From assembly GCF_000425425.1 (NCBI RefSeq), contig NZ_AUDK01000002.1, positions 186,001 to 250,000 of the forward strand: a stretch of DNA of 64,000 nucleotides, given 5' to 3'. The stretch is from Flavobacterium daejeonense DSM 17708 (GTDB lineage Bacteria; Bacteroidota; Bacteroidia; Flavobacteriales; Flavobacteriaceae). The translations under genes and the position numbers were made by a program. The notes under the pieces were generated by a model that was not told the origin of the DNA, made no database searches, and saw nothing but the letters and a program-made list of their open reading frames with translations. This document shows positions 9,377 to 16,727 of this stretch, one piece after another; position 1 is the stretch's first letter; every line of letters starts with the position of its first letter.

Positions 9377-9406
9377 CAAAAGTACACTAATTTTAATAAA
9401 AGACAA
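9377..9406 (-). promoter_or_regulatory. norZ promoter (-33 TTG, -7 TACTTTTG)
   Basis: Read on the minus strand, TTG at 9406-9404 is followed after 19 nt by TACTTTTG at 9384-9377. This matches the Bacteroidota TTG-N17-23-TAnnTTTG pattern exactly and points to a start of transcription near 9370, about 130 nt before the norZ ATG. Confidence 0.65.
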
Positions 9407-9420
9407 AAACATCCTTTATT
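9395..9420. promoter_or_regulatory. Second, imperfect dyad overlapping the norZ -33 element
   Basis: AATAAAAGA (9395-9403) pairs with TCCTTTATT (9412-9420) at eight of nine positions. Its half-site, AATAAAAGA, resembles that of the perfect inverted repeat at 9289-9320, so both may bind the same protein. It covers the -33 position, where binding would block the promoter. Confidence 0.4.
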
Positions 9421-9428
9421 AAAATTTA

Positions 9429-9527
9429 GCACGAAGACTTTGCAGATTTGAGCTGAAAATTTATTCGGTAATCTGCGGAAATCTGCAAAATCTGCGTGAA
9501 GATTTACTGTTTCGAACGCGAAAGATT
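9429..9527. repeat. Imperfect direct repeat, copy A
   Basis: This copy starts GCACGAAGACTTTGCAG, contains ATCTGCGGAAATCTGC and ends TTTCGAACGCGAAAG. A second copy with the same order of words lies at 9631-9726. No credible reading frame crosses it. The 9421-9762 stretch otherwise holds only AT-rich spacer. Confidence 0.6.
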
Positions 9528-9630
9528 TTTTTAAGAGTCGCGTGGCAAATGCTTTATTTAGTTTTTAAAGTAAGTGGGTACTCGTTGCAAACGAGCCAGA
9601 TGGGGGACTTTGCGGAGCAATAATACAATG

Positions 9631-9726
9631 GCACGCAGATTTGGCAGATTTGAGAAGAATATTATTTAATCTGCGGAAATCTGCAAAATCTGCGTGAAAA
9701 TTTGCTATTTCGAATGCGAAAGGATT
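9631..9726. repeat. Imperfect direct repeat, copy B
   Basis: This copy starts GCACGCAGATTTGGCAG, contains ATCTGCGGAAATCTGC and ends TTTCGAATGCGAAAG. It follows copy A by about 200 bp and directly precedes the cassette-like region. Confidence 0.6.
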
Positions 9727-9762
9727 AGCTTCGCTGAATTTCATTTCGCGCACGAGATGGGG

Positions 9763-10158
9763 TTATGTGCTGCCAACTTTATTAAATATTTTAAAAACTA
9801 CAAATGATATTACTGAAGATATTAAGGAAATCAAAAGAATTATGAAATCAAGTTTTGCATATTCTTGCCCCAATTCACTATAAAATGGATTAATTCCAAA
9901 ATAAACAAGAACAGTAATGTAAATAAAATTATTCACCATTATTGACTGACCGATTTCGATTGCTTTTCTTAGTCTTATCACATAAAGAATGAGTAAAGAA
10001 ATCGGAATAGTGATAATAACCGCAATTAAAATTAATAAAGGCAACATTCCTACATTCCCACCCGGCAAGCCAGAAATGTCTAAATAAACACCAACGAGAA
10101 TAGGATTTATTATGAAATAAAAAATTAAGATTAAAATTATTTTAACGTAGTAATTCAT
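9763..10158 (-). CDS. Small integral membrane protein of unknown function
   Basis: I do not recognise the family. From the ATG at 10158 the product is 131 residues with about four hydrophobic segments (residues 5-25, 37-60, 75-95 and 105-125), starting MNYYVKIILILIFYF. The frame can be opened a further 36 codons upstream to 10266, but that part lies inside a structured non-coding element (10159-10302) and lacks membrane character, so the shorter start is preferred. The gene begins right at the edge of that element and its stop codon lies in the word GTTATGTGCTGCC, as if it were a self-contained cassette. No promoter of its own was seen. Confidence 0.5.
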   Translation of the reverse strand: MNYYVKIILILIFYFIINPILVGVYLDISGLPGGNVGMLPLLILIAVIITIPISLLILYVIRLRKAIEIGQSIMVNNFIYITVLVYFGINPFYSELGQEYAKLDFIILLISLISSVISFVVFKIFNKVGST

Positions 10159-10302
10159 ATTAGTTGCGCATAACGGTTTCTGGCTTTGCGTTCGGGCTGG
10201 TTTCGGAGCACAAAACTGTCTGCCAGCACTGAACTTGAATAGAAGCACAAAGCTCCAAGTTTGCACGTAAGCCCGCCTGACGCAAAACCCGTGTAGTGGC
10301 AG
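10159..10302. repeat. Structured intercassette element (attC-like or MITE-like)
   Basis: A roughly 140-bp non-coding spacer with imperfect inverted-repeat structure. TTTGCGT (10185-10191) pairs with ACGCAAA (10280-10286), and GGGC (10194-10197) pairs with GCCC (10271-10274). The edges carry AGTTGCGCATAAC (10162-10174) and TAGTGGCAGTTA (10294-10305). It separates two small gene units on the same strand, as integron attC sites do, but the canonical attC core sites (RYYYAAC/GTTRRRY) are not evident. From memory, similar spacers occur around small genes in Bacteroidota; this was not searched. Confidence 0.45.
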
Positions 10303-10578
10303 TTATTTTTTGTCTTTCCAATTCCACCATTTTAGTTTTTCGCTGTATTGTATGTTTGTCGGTGTTTCTGCAAAATATACGGCACACCTAAAAACATAAA
10401 GTAAACACCTGTCTTGAACGCAACCTGCAAAAAGGTTTGAATTGTCGTAAAGCACTTCTGGGTCTTTGCCTTTTAAGTTGTCAATGTGTCTAATGCCGAT
10501 GTTGTATAAATCAGTCGCAATAGATTTTCCAACACCCGGAATTATTGTCAATGCTTTTATTGTCTGCGTTGCTGTCAT
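10303..10578 (-). CDS. Helix-hairpin-helix Cdd1-like protein
   Basis: A 91-residue cytosolic protein with a helix-hairpin-helix segment (TIIPGVGKSIATDLYNIGI, residues 11-29) followed by LKGKDPEVLY and the Cys-containing block DRCLLYVFRCAVYFAE. This pattern matches the Cdd1/pathogenicity-locus family (PF11731), small proteins of unknown function, some annotated as mitomycin-resistance proteins. The start codon overlaps the stop of the upstream VOC gene as TAATG, so translation is probably coupled. The gene ends at the border of the structured element, consistent with a cassette. Confidence 0.8.
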   Translation of the reverse strand: MTATQTIKALTIIPGVGKSIATDLYNIGIRHIDNLKGKDPEVLYDNSNLFAGCVQDRCLLYVFRCAVYFAETPTNIQYSEKLKWWNWKDKK

Positions 10579-11000
10579 TAAAGTTTTACGTTGTCGTTTT
10601 CGTCAAGTTTCCAAAACGGATTGTAAGCAACTTCAAACAAATGTCCGTCCAGGTCTTTGAAGTAACCGCTGTAACCGCCCCAATAAACTTTCTGTGCAGG
10701 TTTTACGATTGTCGCACCAAGTTTCGCAACCTTTTCTAAAATTTCGTCCACATCTTTTTCCGATTTTGTGTTGTGCGAAATAGTTAGTCCCGAAAATGTT
10801 GTCGGTTGATATGTCAATGTCGTGTCGTCCGCAAGTTCGTGTCTTGGGTGCAATGCCAAAATGATTCCGCCCAAGTCAAACAAAGCCAAGCCGTCCATAC
10901 TTTTATCAGATTTTTTCCAACCAAGTCCGTTTTCGTAAAAGTCTAACGATTTTTCAAAGTCGTCAGTTCCAAGTGTTATTAAATTCAATTTTTGTCGCAT
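10578..11000 (-). CDS. VOC family protein (glyoxalase/bleomycin-resistance fold)
   Basis: A 140-residue single-domain vicinal-oxygen-chelate protein starting KLNLITLGTDDFEKSLDFYENGLGW, the usual first strand and helix of the fold. It ends with YSGYFKDLDGHLFEVAYNPFW, where DGHLFEVA holds the typical Glu metal ligand. VOC proteins include glyoxalase I, dioxygenases and antibiotic-binding proteins; the substrate cannot be told here. It overlaps the Cdd1-like gene by one base and is the first gene of that two-gene unit. Both genes are bracketed by the inverted 8-mers TAGTGGCA (10294-10301) and TGCCACTA (11035-11042). Confidence 0.85.
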   Translation of the reverse strand: MRQKLNLITLGTDDFEKSLDFYENGLGWKKSDKSMDGLALFDLGGIILALHPRHELADDTTLTYQPTTFSGLTISHNTKSEKDVDEILEKVAKLGATIVKPAQKVYWGGYSGYFKDLDGHLFEVAYNPFWKLDENDNVKL

Positions 11001-11346
11001 TGTCTATTGTTTTTGATGTGTCTGTCTGTATAATTGCCACTAACTTGTTTATAACCGCTATCAATTAGCGCCTATACACCCAAATTTAGGTAGATTGTTG
11101 CTGTTTTTTGTTATTTCGCTAAAATAAATAAAAACATTTTCATACAAAAAAACACGGTATTAGCTGTGCTTTTTAAAATATATTTAAAAGTTGTCTTAGT
11201 CTCGAGTGTCATTTTGACCAAAGGGAGACTCAAGAGCTTTGCTCGAACAGGCAAAGCAAATCACATAATGAGACTCCTTCTTTCGTCGGAGTGACAAACT
11301 GCACTTTGATAGAAGCTTTTTGGAAAGCATCTTTAAATAATAACTA
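11001..11346. other. Intergenic region with cassette border and a REP-like repeat
   Basis: No gene is seen here. It holds the outer border of the VOC/Cdd1 cassette (TGCCACTAACTTG at 11035), about 100 bp of AT-rich spacer and the imperfect palindrome at 11207-11296, then runs to the end of the PL11 gene. Confidence 0.5.
11207..11296. repeat. Imperfect palindromic (REP-like) repeat
   Basis: TGTCATTTTGACCAAAGGGAG at the left is partly complementary to CTCCTTCTTTCGTCGGAGTGACA at the right. An inner hairpin is formed by GCTTTGC (11236-11242) and GCAAAGC (11251-11257). It sits beyond the 3' end of the PL11 gene and resembles the dispersed palindromes common in flavobacterial intergenic DNA. Confidence 0.5.
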
Positions 11347-13206
11347 TTAAGGAACTAGTTTAATATTCGGTTTTGGAGCTGCTTTCATTCCGGTTCCCAT
11401 ATAAAAACTGGTGTGTGGCGGCTGGTTGTAGCCTACATTTTGCCAGGCAATCGCCAGTCGGTATTGGGAATCGTGCATTAAGGTGTATTGCCTAATTGTA
11501 GTTGGAATCGTGGTAGAATAAATACGCAATTCGCTGTTGTCGTTACTTCTTAAAATAAGTTCTTCTCTCCAGTCGCCTAAAATATCCGCTGAAAGGGCAG
11601 GAGTAGATTTGGTTCCATTATTAGAACGGGCACCTTCGGCGGTAAAGATTCTGCCTGTGCCATATTTGTCAATATAGTTCCCGTTTAAAATTTCTCTCGA
11701 AGCATCGCCATCCCAGTAAATTAAGAAATTGGTAGAGCGAGGCGCATCGCCAATTCTATTTCCTTTGATGTCATACAAACCTTTGGAACCGGACCACCAC
11801 ATTTGAGCGCCTGTTCGCGTTGCATCAATGTTATCGGCTACGCCACGACCTACATCTTCATTAGGAGCTGCGGTAAACAACACTTTTCCATCCGCAGCCG
11901 AAAACAAAGTAACTCCGGGACCTTTAGTGCCTTCTTCGATTTCGTGTACCCCAAAAACTTCCTGACCCGGAATTTCAGGATCTAAATCGCTTACATGAAG
12001 CGCATCGCCATGACGAAATCCGGTAGTGTACAATCCTTTTCCGTCGTCATCAACCACCATCGAACCATAAATAATTTCGTCTTTTCCGTCGTTATCGACA
12101 TCGGCAACCGAGAGTCCGTGATTTCCCATTCCGGAATAAGGATTACTGCCGTCTTTTGTATCAAAAACCCATCGCGAAGTCAGTTTTTTATCTTTAAAAT
12201 CAAAAGCTGCCATCACAATACGACCGTAATAACCGCGACACATAACCACACTTGGGTGTATACCGTCCAGGTAAGCCACACAAGCCGTAAAACGATCGAC
12301 ACGGTTTCCGGTATTGTCATTTTTTCCGTTGCCGCCTTTGCCGCCCCATTTTCCAATATTTCCTCTTTCGGGGATGTAAGGAACAGTAGTCACTAGGTTT
12401 CCTGTTTTTCCGTCAAAAACCGAAAGGTATTCCGGTCCTTGTAAAATTTTCCCAAAAGTTCCTGATTTCGGATTCAAATCTCTCCAGTCTTTGGTGGCAT
12501 CTCCTACTACATTTTGGGTATTATCTGTTGTTCCATCGGCGGTTTTACAAACTAATTCAGCTATGCCGTCACCGTCCAAATCATAGACCATAAATTGAGT
12601 GTAATGAGCGCCTTCGCGAATGTTTTTCCCTAAATTAATTTCCCATAAAAATTTCCCTTCCAGGGTATAAGCCTGAAAAACAGGAGGGTCGGTCAATCCG
12701 GTAAACGAATTGTCGGCTCCTTTTCCGGTCATGTGAACCACAAGTTCATAGCGGCCGTCTCCGTCTAAATCTCCTACCGAACAATCGTTGGGAGTATAGC
12801 CCGGAATGGCTTTTAACGGAATGGATAAATAGTTTTTATCGGGACTATTAGCTGCCAGGCTAAAATTTCCTTTGGTTTCTTTTTCAACACCATTCAGCAC
12901 TGTTTTTACAAACCAGGTATTTTCTTCGGCGGGATTTGCTTTTTCATCGATCAGATTGGTTGCGCCGCTAATGGGTTTTTCGTTGACACGAACAGGAGCC
13001 TTGTTGCTACTTTTTCGATACAAATTAAAAGCTACATTATCAGGGTCGGTGCCCAGAACACGCCAACTAATGTAGAAATGACCTTTTTCTTTGACTGCGA
13101 TGAGTCCGCGGTCCAGTTTTTCCATTTGTCTTTGACTAAATAATAAAGAACTGGATAGTTGAAAAATGAATAGCAGAATGAGATTTTTATTCCAATGGGT
13201 TTTCAT
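11347..13206 (-). CDS. Rhamnogalacturonan lyase, PL11 family
   Basis: A 619-residue secreted lyase that cleaves the rhamnosyl-galacturonate backbone of rhamnogalacturonan I by beta-elimination. The signal peptide covers about residues 1-24. The sequence begins MEKLDRGLIAV, as PL11 proteins do, with an N-terminal beta-domain (to about residue 120). An eight-bladed propeller follows with repeated calcium-binding loops (DLDGDGRYELV, DLDGDGIAELV, DVDNDGKDEI). The length is normal for PL11. It is separated by about 300 bp and a terminator from the upstream operon, so it has its own promoter. Its unsaturated products are substrates of the GH105 enzyme at 23417-24784. Confidence 0.92.
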   Translation of the reverse strand: MKTHWNKNLILLFIFQLSSSLLFSQRQMEKLDRGLIAVKEKGHFYISWRVLGTDPDNVAFNLYRKSSNKAPVRVNEKPISGATNLIDEKANPAEENTWFVKTVLNGVEKETKGNFSLAANSPDKNYLSIPLKAIPGYTPNDCSVGDLDGDGRYELVVHMTGKGADNSFTGLTDPPVFQAYTLEGKFLWEINLGKNIREGAHYTQFMVYDLDGDGIAELVCKTADGTTDNTQNVVGDATKDWRDLNPKSGTFGKILQGPEYLSVFDGKTGNLVTTVPYIPERGNIGKWGGKGGNGKNDNTGNRVDRFTACVAYLDGIHPSVVMCRGYYGRIVMAAFDFKDKKLTSRWVFDTKDGSNPYSGMGNHGLSVADVDNDGKDEIIYGSMVVDDDGKGLYTTGFRHGDALHVSDLDPEIPGQEVFGVHEIEEGTKGPGVTLFSAADGKVLFTAAPNEDVGRGVADNIDATRTGAQMWWSGSKGLYDIKGNRIGDAPRSTNFLIYWDGDASREILNGNYIDKYGTGRIFTAEGARSNNGTKSTPALSADILGDWREELILRSNDNSELRIYSTTIPTTIRQYTLMHDSQYRLAIAWQNVGYNQPPHTSFYMGTGMKAAPKPNIKLVP

Positions 13207-13317
13207 GGTTTTTTGTTGGTTTGGTTATAGAAAAAACTGTATTTATCAATTTTTATACCGTTTGACTGCAAAAAAGTGAAAATGTTTAATGGGAAGGAAG
13301 TTTTTTTGTTAAAAAAA

Positions 13318-13344
13318 ATCCTGAGAATCAAAAACTCTCAGGAT
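13318..13344 (-). terminator. Rho-independent terminator of the GH28-to-six-hairpin operon
   Basis: The perfect 9-bp stem ATCCTGAGA (13318-13326) with TCTCAGGAT (13336-13344) has a 9-nt loop. On the minus strand it is followed by a run of eight Ts. It lies after the stop at 13513 and before the PL11 start. Confidence 0.8.
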
Positions 13345-13398
13345 TTAGTTTCATTCGGCTAAAGCTTAATGTAATTAACATAAGCAATAGCAAATAAA

Positions 13399-13484
13399 CC
13401 ACCCCGCCTTTCAGGCACCCCTCCAAAGGAGAGGAAATTACGAGACTTCCCCTCCTTTGGAGGGGTGCCCAACGGGCGGGGTGG
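13399..13484. repeat. Long GC-rich palindromic repeat
   Basis: CCACCCCGCC (13399-13408) is the exact complement of 13475-13484. GGCACCCCTCCAAAGGAG (13414-13431) is the exact complement of 13452-13469. The GC content is far above the surroundings. It lies between the last gene of the upstream operon and its terminator, and looks like a dispersed REP/MITE-like element that has landed downstream of a gene. Confidence 0.7.
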
Positions 13485-13512
13485 CTTTTCTATATATGAA
13501 AGAAGTTACCCT

Positions 13513-15645
13513 TTAAAACATCTTTTCAAGACCTTCCCATTTTACATTCCATTTACCATCTTTTGGAAAACCCGGATTGTTTTCGGTAGTACCATCCCAA
13601 CCCGCGCACATCATGGCAACTGCTGTTAGGATTCCACCATTACCAGGTAAATAAATAGGCAAACGACCTTCCTGATAGTTGTGTCCGTTAACCAAATAAG
13701 TGTTGGTTTGTACGTCCATAAACAAGGCCTCAACTGCTTTTTCCGGCATTCCTAATCGGGCTGCAGTCATCGCTGTCATTGGGAAATCCCAGCCCCAGGT
13801 TTCTTTCCACGACCAGGTGTCCCAAATCAAATCAAAAGTATTTCTCATGATTTTTTTATCCAATAAAGTCGTTTCCGGCAACATACCAAATGTCCCAAAA
13901 ACAGAAGGATGATCGGTTTTATATTCCGGATTGGTATAAGAATCGGTGGCGCTTTCGGTAGCCAGATACACATTGTTTTGAACCGGTAATTTAGATAATT
14001 GAGTTACCACGTCTTTCCATTTGGCAACTTCCGGTTCACCTAATCGTTTTTTCCATTCTAAAGCGGTATTTAAAGCCCAATTCCAATAAGCTAATTCATA
14101 GGTTGGATTGTAAGTTTCGGCAGCAACAAATCGCTCCTGCGCCGGAATTACGCCTGGTCCTAAAATGTATCTTTTTTGCTCTTTGTCGTAATAAGCAAAA
14201 GAAGCCATAAAATCGGCAGTGGCAAAAACGCGTTTTTTGTATAAATTTAAAGTGGCTTTGTCTTTGTGGTCGCGATACATCAACTCGGCATAAGTAATGA
14301 AATGTGGCTGTTGCCAAATTAATAAGGCTCCAATGGATGATGGTGCTTCGTTACCATCCGGGTCAGTCATTTTTTGCCATCTTACGCCATCAAATCCTTG
14401 ACGTTCGGCAATTTTTTTGGCATTATTGTACACTTTATTGTACCAAGGCAGGCTTTTTTCTAATAGATTGGCTCTGCCCCATAAAGGAAAATGTACGCCA
14501 TGCCACCAATGCATTTCTAAGTGTGGTTTTCCGTACCAGCTGTTATAGGTCAATCCGGTTTCCTGTGGAGGCTCTGTTCCGGTACATTGTAATTTGGTTA
14601 AATATTGTGATAATACAATTCTGCGCTCCAATTCGAAAGCGCGGGCATCAGTACATTGCGAAAAATCAACGGCAGCGCCGCTTTTCCAGAATTTTTCCCA
14701 GGCTGAAATACTGCTTGTTTGCACCGCTGCAACATCCGGAATGTTTAGATTTCCTTTATGAGCCGGAGCAAATTCGCAACTGAATTCAAAGTTGTTGCTT
14801 TTGGCTGGAGTCAAAAGAAAATAATGCGCTACTTTTTTGGCAATACTTGCGTTCCCTTTCCATTTTAGACCAATGTTATAAGTGATGGAATCCATTTTAT
14901 GATTGATTATCGCCTCATTTTTGCTTTTGTTGGAAAGGGTGCTGGTATAAGCCAAATCAGCTTTCCAAAGGTTGCCGTTATCACCCCATTTCATCGTTGG
15001 AAAAGGGATTCGAACACGAATTTTTAGTTGTCCTTTTTTCATCAAATCGGAGGCTACTTTTACACCAATAACATCTTTTTCTTGGTGAGAAGCTGTCCAG
15101 ACTTTTACTGGTGTTCCTTCAAATGTAAATGAACTTTCAATCTCTCCCGTCCATACATTCAGCATTTGTTTAATGTTTTTTATGTCTGACGGTTGAGCCA
15201 GAGCTCCATTTTTTTTGTACAATTCAAAACCTAAATTTCCCAATTGTAAACGATGCGCATTGGCACGGAAATATTCCACAGCTTTTGCAGCATGTTCCGG
15301 TGATTTTTGTTGCATAGAATAAGGAACCTGTCTGCCATGTTGTTCAAAATTTCGAAGGGTTTCCTCAAATTTGTAATTTTCTGTATTTGGAATGGCGTCC
15401 CAACCCCATTCCGATTGGGTTCCCAGAGGGACTCCCGCCTGATAATAGTCGGGAAAACTTTGCAATCCGGTGGCATCAACGGTAAAAGCAAAAGTTCCGT
15501 TGCCCACCGATAAAGAAGCTAAGGTGTCAATTTTGGTAATATTGACATTATGCCTGGTTACAACGGCTTTTCGGTCAATTTTTTGCTGTGCCTTTGCTGT
15601 GGTTAGCAGCAAACATAAAGAGAGGCTGATTAATAATTTTTGCAT
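13513..15645 (-). CDS. Exported six-hairpin (alpha/alpha)6-barrel glycosidase-like protein
   Basis: A 710-residue exported protein with signal peptide 1-19 (ending AKAQ). The N-terminal half is a beta-sandwich-like region (SLSVGNGTFAFTVDATGLQ). From about residue 370 there is a barrel-like region with YNSWYGKPHLEMHWWHGVHFPLWGRA and a later W-rich block (WDTWSWKETWGWDFPMTAMTAAR). This layout resembles GH65-like and other six-hairpin glycosidases. I cannot assign a numbered family. It is the last gene of an operon led by the divergent GH28, starting 10 bp after the GH43-like gene. A role in removing a pectin side chain is inferred from context. Confidence 0.6.
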   Translation of the reverse strand: MQKLLISLSLCLLLTTAKAQQKIDRKAVVTRHNVNITKIDTLASLSVGNGTFAFTVDATGLQSFPDYYQAGVPLGTQSEWGWDAIPNTENYKFEETLRNFEQHGRQVPYSMQQKSPEHAAKAVEYFRANAHRLQLGNLGFELYKKNGALAQPSDIKNIKQMLNVWTGEIESSFTFEGTPVKVWTASHQEKDVIGVKVASDLMKKGQLKIRVRIPFPTMKWGDNGNLWKADLAYTSTLSNKSKNEAIINHKMDSITYNIGLKWKGNASIAKKVAHYFLLTPAKSNNFEFSCEFAPAHKGNLNIPDVAAVQTSSISAWEKFWKSGAAVDFSQCTDARAFELERRIVLSQYLTKLQCTGTEPPQETGLTYNSWYGKPHLEMHWWHGVHFPLWGRANLLEKSLPWYNKVYNNAKKIAERQGFDGVRWQKMTDPDGNEAPSSIGALLIWQQPHFITYAELMYRDHKDKATLNLYKKRVFATADFMASFAYYDKEQKRYILGPGVIPAQERFVAAETYNPTYELAYWNWALNTALEWKKRLGEPEVAKWKDVVTQLSKLPVQNNVYLATESATDSYTNPEYKTDHPSVFGTFGMLPETTLLDKKIMRNTFDLIWDTWSWKETWGWDFPMTAMTAARLGMPEKAVEALFMDVQTNTYLVNGHNYQEGRLPIYLPGNGGILTAVAMMCAGWDGTTENNPGFPKDGKWNVKWEGLEKMF

Positions 15646-15655
15646 AAATTATAAT

Positions 15656-16726
15656 TTAATTGATTTTAAAAATAAAAGCGGAAGCCGTTTCATATTTTCC
15701 GCCTTGTGAAGCAGTAAACAGATAAGTAGGTTTTCCGTTTTGAAATAAGAGTTGTGGTCTTTCGACTCTGCCGTATCGGTTTAAATGTTTGGGAGCAGGC
15801 GGTTGCTCAATGTATTTGCTGAGTTCCTGATAGCCAATTTGTGGTTTCGACCAATGCTTACCATCTTTGGATTCCAGATACAAACCTTTGTCCATGCCAA
15901 AAACGCCCATGTCGCGGGCAATCATTTTGAATTTGCTGTTTTCATACCATACATAGGCATCTTCGCATTGCTGATTATTGCCCATTTTATGGAAATCAAC
16001 TACAGGATTGCCTTCGTATTTGATATAAGGGCCTTCAAGTGAATCAGCAATAGCCAGACCGTATTTTCGATTGCCTTTGATTTCAAATTTTGGATGTACA
16101 TAACCTTCGGTGTCCAATGATTTGTAATATAGCCAATACTTACCATTATGTTTGATAAAAGAAGGATTCGTAGTCAATAAATCATCCCATTCGCCTTCTT
16201 TTCCCGGAAGCAGTAAAGGTTCATCGGGTCTTTTCCAGGGACCATAAAGAGAATCGGCGGTTGCTAATCCGATGCGTTTGCTGTTCATTTTTCCATTGGA
16301 ATTTCCTAAAAAGAATAAGGCATATTTTCCATCTACATAATGGATACTTGGGTTGTGGCAGGTAGTAGCATCCCAAAAACCGGGACCTCTTGGTGCAAGT
16401 ACGGTACTCACATATTCGTAAGGACCTTCGGGTTTATCGGCAACGGCATGGGCAATTTCAGAACTGTTAATCCAGCCGCCCATTCCTTTAGTTTTAGGCC
16501 AGCGGGAGAAAAAGACATGGATTTTTCCATCCGGTCCTTCAAGGGGACTATTGCACCAAACGTAATAGTCTTCCAATTCCAAAGCACGCCCCACAGGCGT
16601 TAAACTTTTGGCAAAATCAGAAAGTTTGGGTTCTTTGTCAGAAGTCAAAAAATCATGCGCATGTACAGGAAGCATAGCTGCCAGAGAAGCCAGCAAAGTA
16701 CTGCTTATAAATTCTTTTCTGTTCAT
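15656..16726 (-). CDS. Five-bladed propeller glycosidase, GH43-like
   Basis: A 356-residue exported protein; its N-terminus (MNRKEFISSTLLASLAAMLPVHA) is a signal peptide lacking a clear twin-Arg pair. Repeating blades carry the motifs DYYVWCNSPLEGPDGKIH, WDATTCHNPSIHYVDGKYAL, LLTTNPSFIKHNGKYWLYY and QCEDAYVWYENSKFKMI. The arrangement of acidic residues at blade starts fits clan GH-F/GH-J type propellers. Substrate and exact family are uncertain; relatives in pectin loci are often annotated only as glycoside hydrolase family protein. The gene lies 1 bp after the DUF4450 gene and 10 bp before the next, a tight operon. Confidence 0.65.
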   Translation of the reverse strand: MNRKEFISSTLLASLAAMLPVHAHDFLTSDKEPKLSDFAKSLTPVGRALELEDYYVWCNSPLEGPDGKIHVFFSRWPKTKGMGGWINSSEIAHAVADKPEGPYEYVSTVLAPRGPGFWDATTCHNPSIHYVDGKYALFFLGNSNGKMNSKRIGLATADSLYGPWKRPDEPLLLPGKEGEWDDLLTTNPSFIKHNGKYWLYYKSLDTEGYVHPKFEIKGNRKYGLAIADSLEGPYIKYEGNPVVDFHKMGNNQQCEDAYVWYENSKFKMIARDMGVFGMDKGLYLESKDGKHWSKPQIGYQELSKYIEQPPAPKHLNRYGRVERPQLLFQNGKPTYLFTASQGGKYETASAFIFKIN

Positions 16727-16727
16727 T

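Noticed and set aside
9429..9726. A CRISPR array suggested by repeated ATCTGCG words
   Set aside because: There are only two long imperfect copies, no regular spacers and no cas genes in the window.
10160..10387. Minus-strand frame of 75 codons across the structured spacer
   Set aside because: It overlaps the Cdd1-like gene and the spacer in another frame, has no family pattern and is explained by the palindromic element.
13261..13290. A fourth copy of the shared operator upstream of the PL11 gene
   Set aside because: CAGTCAAACGG on the minus strand shares only a few bases with the motif and has neither the 10-bp repeat nor a -7 box at the right distance.
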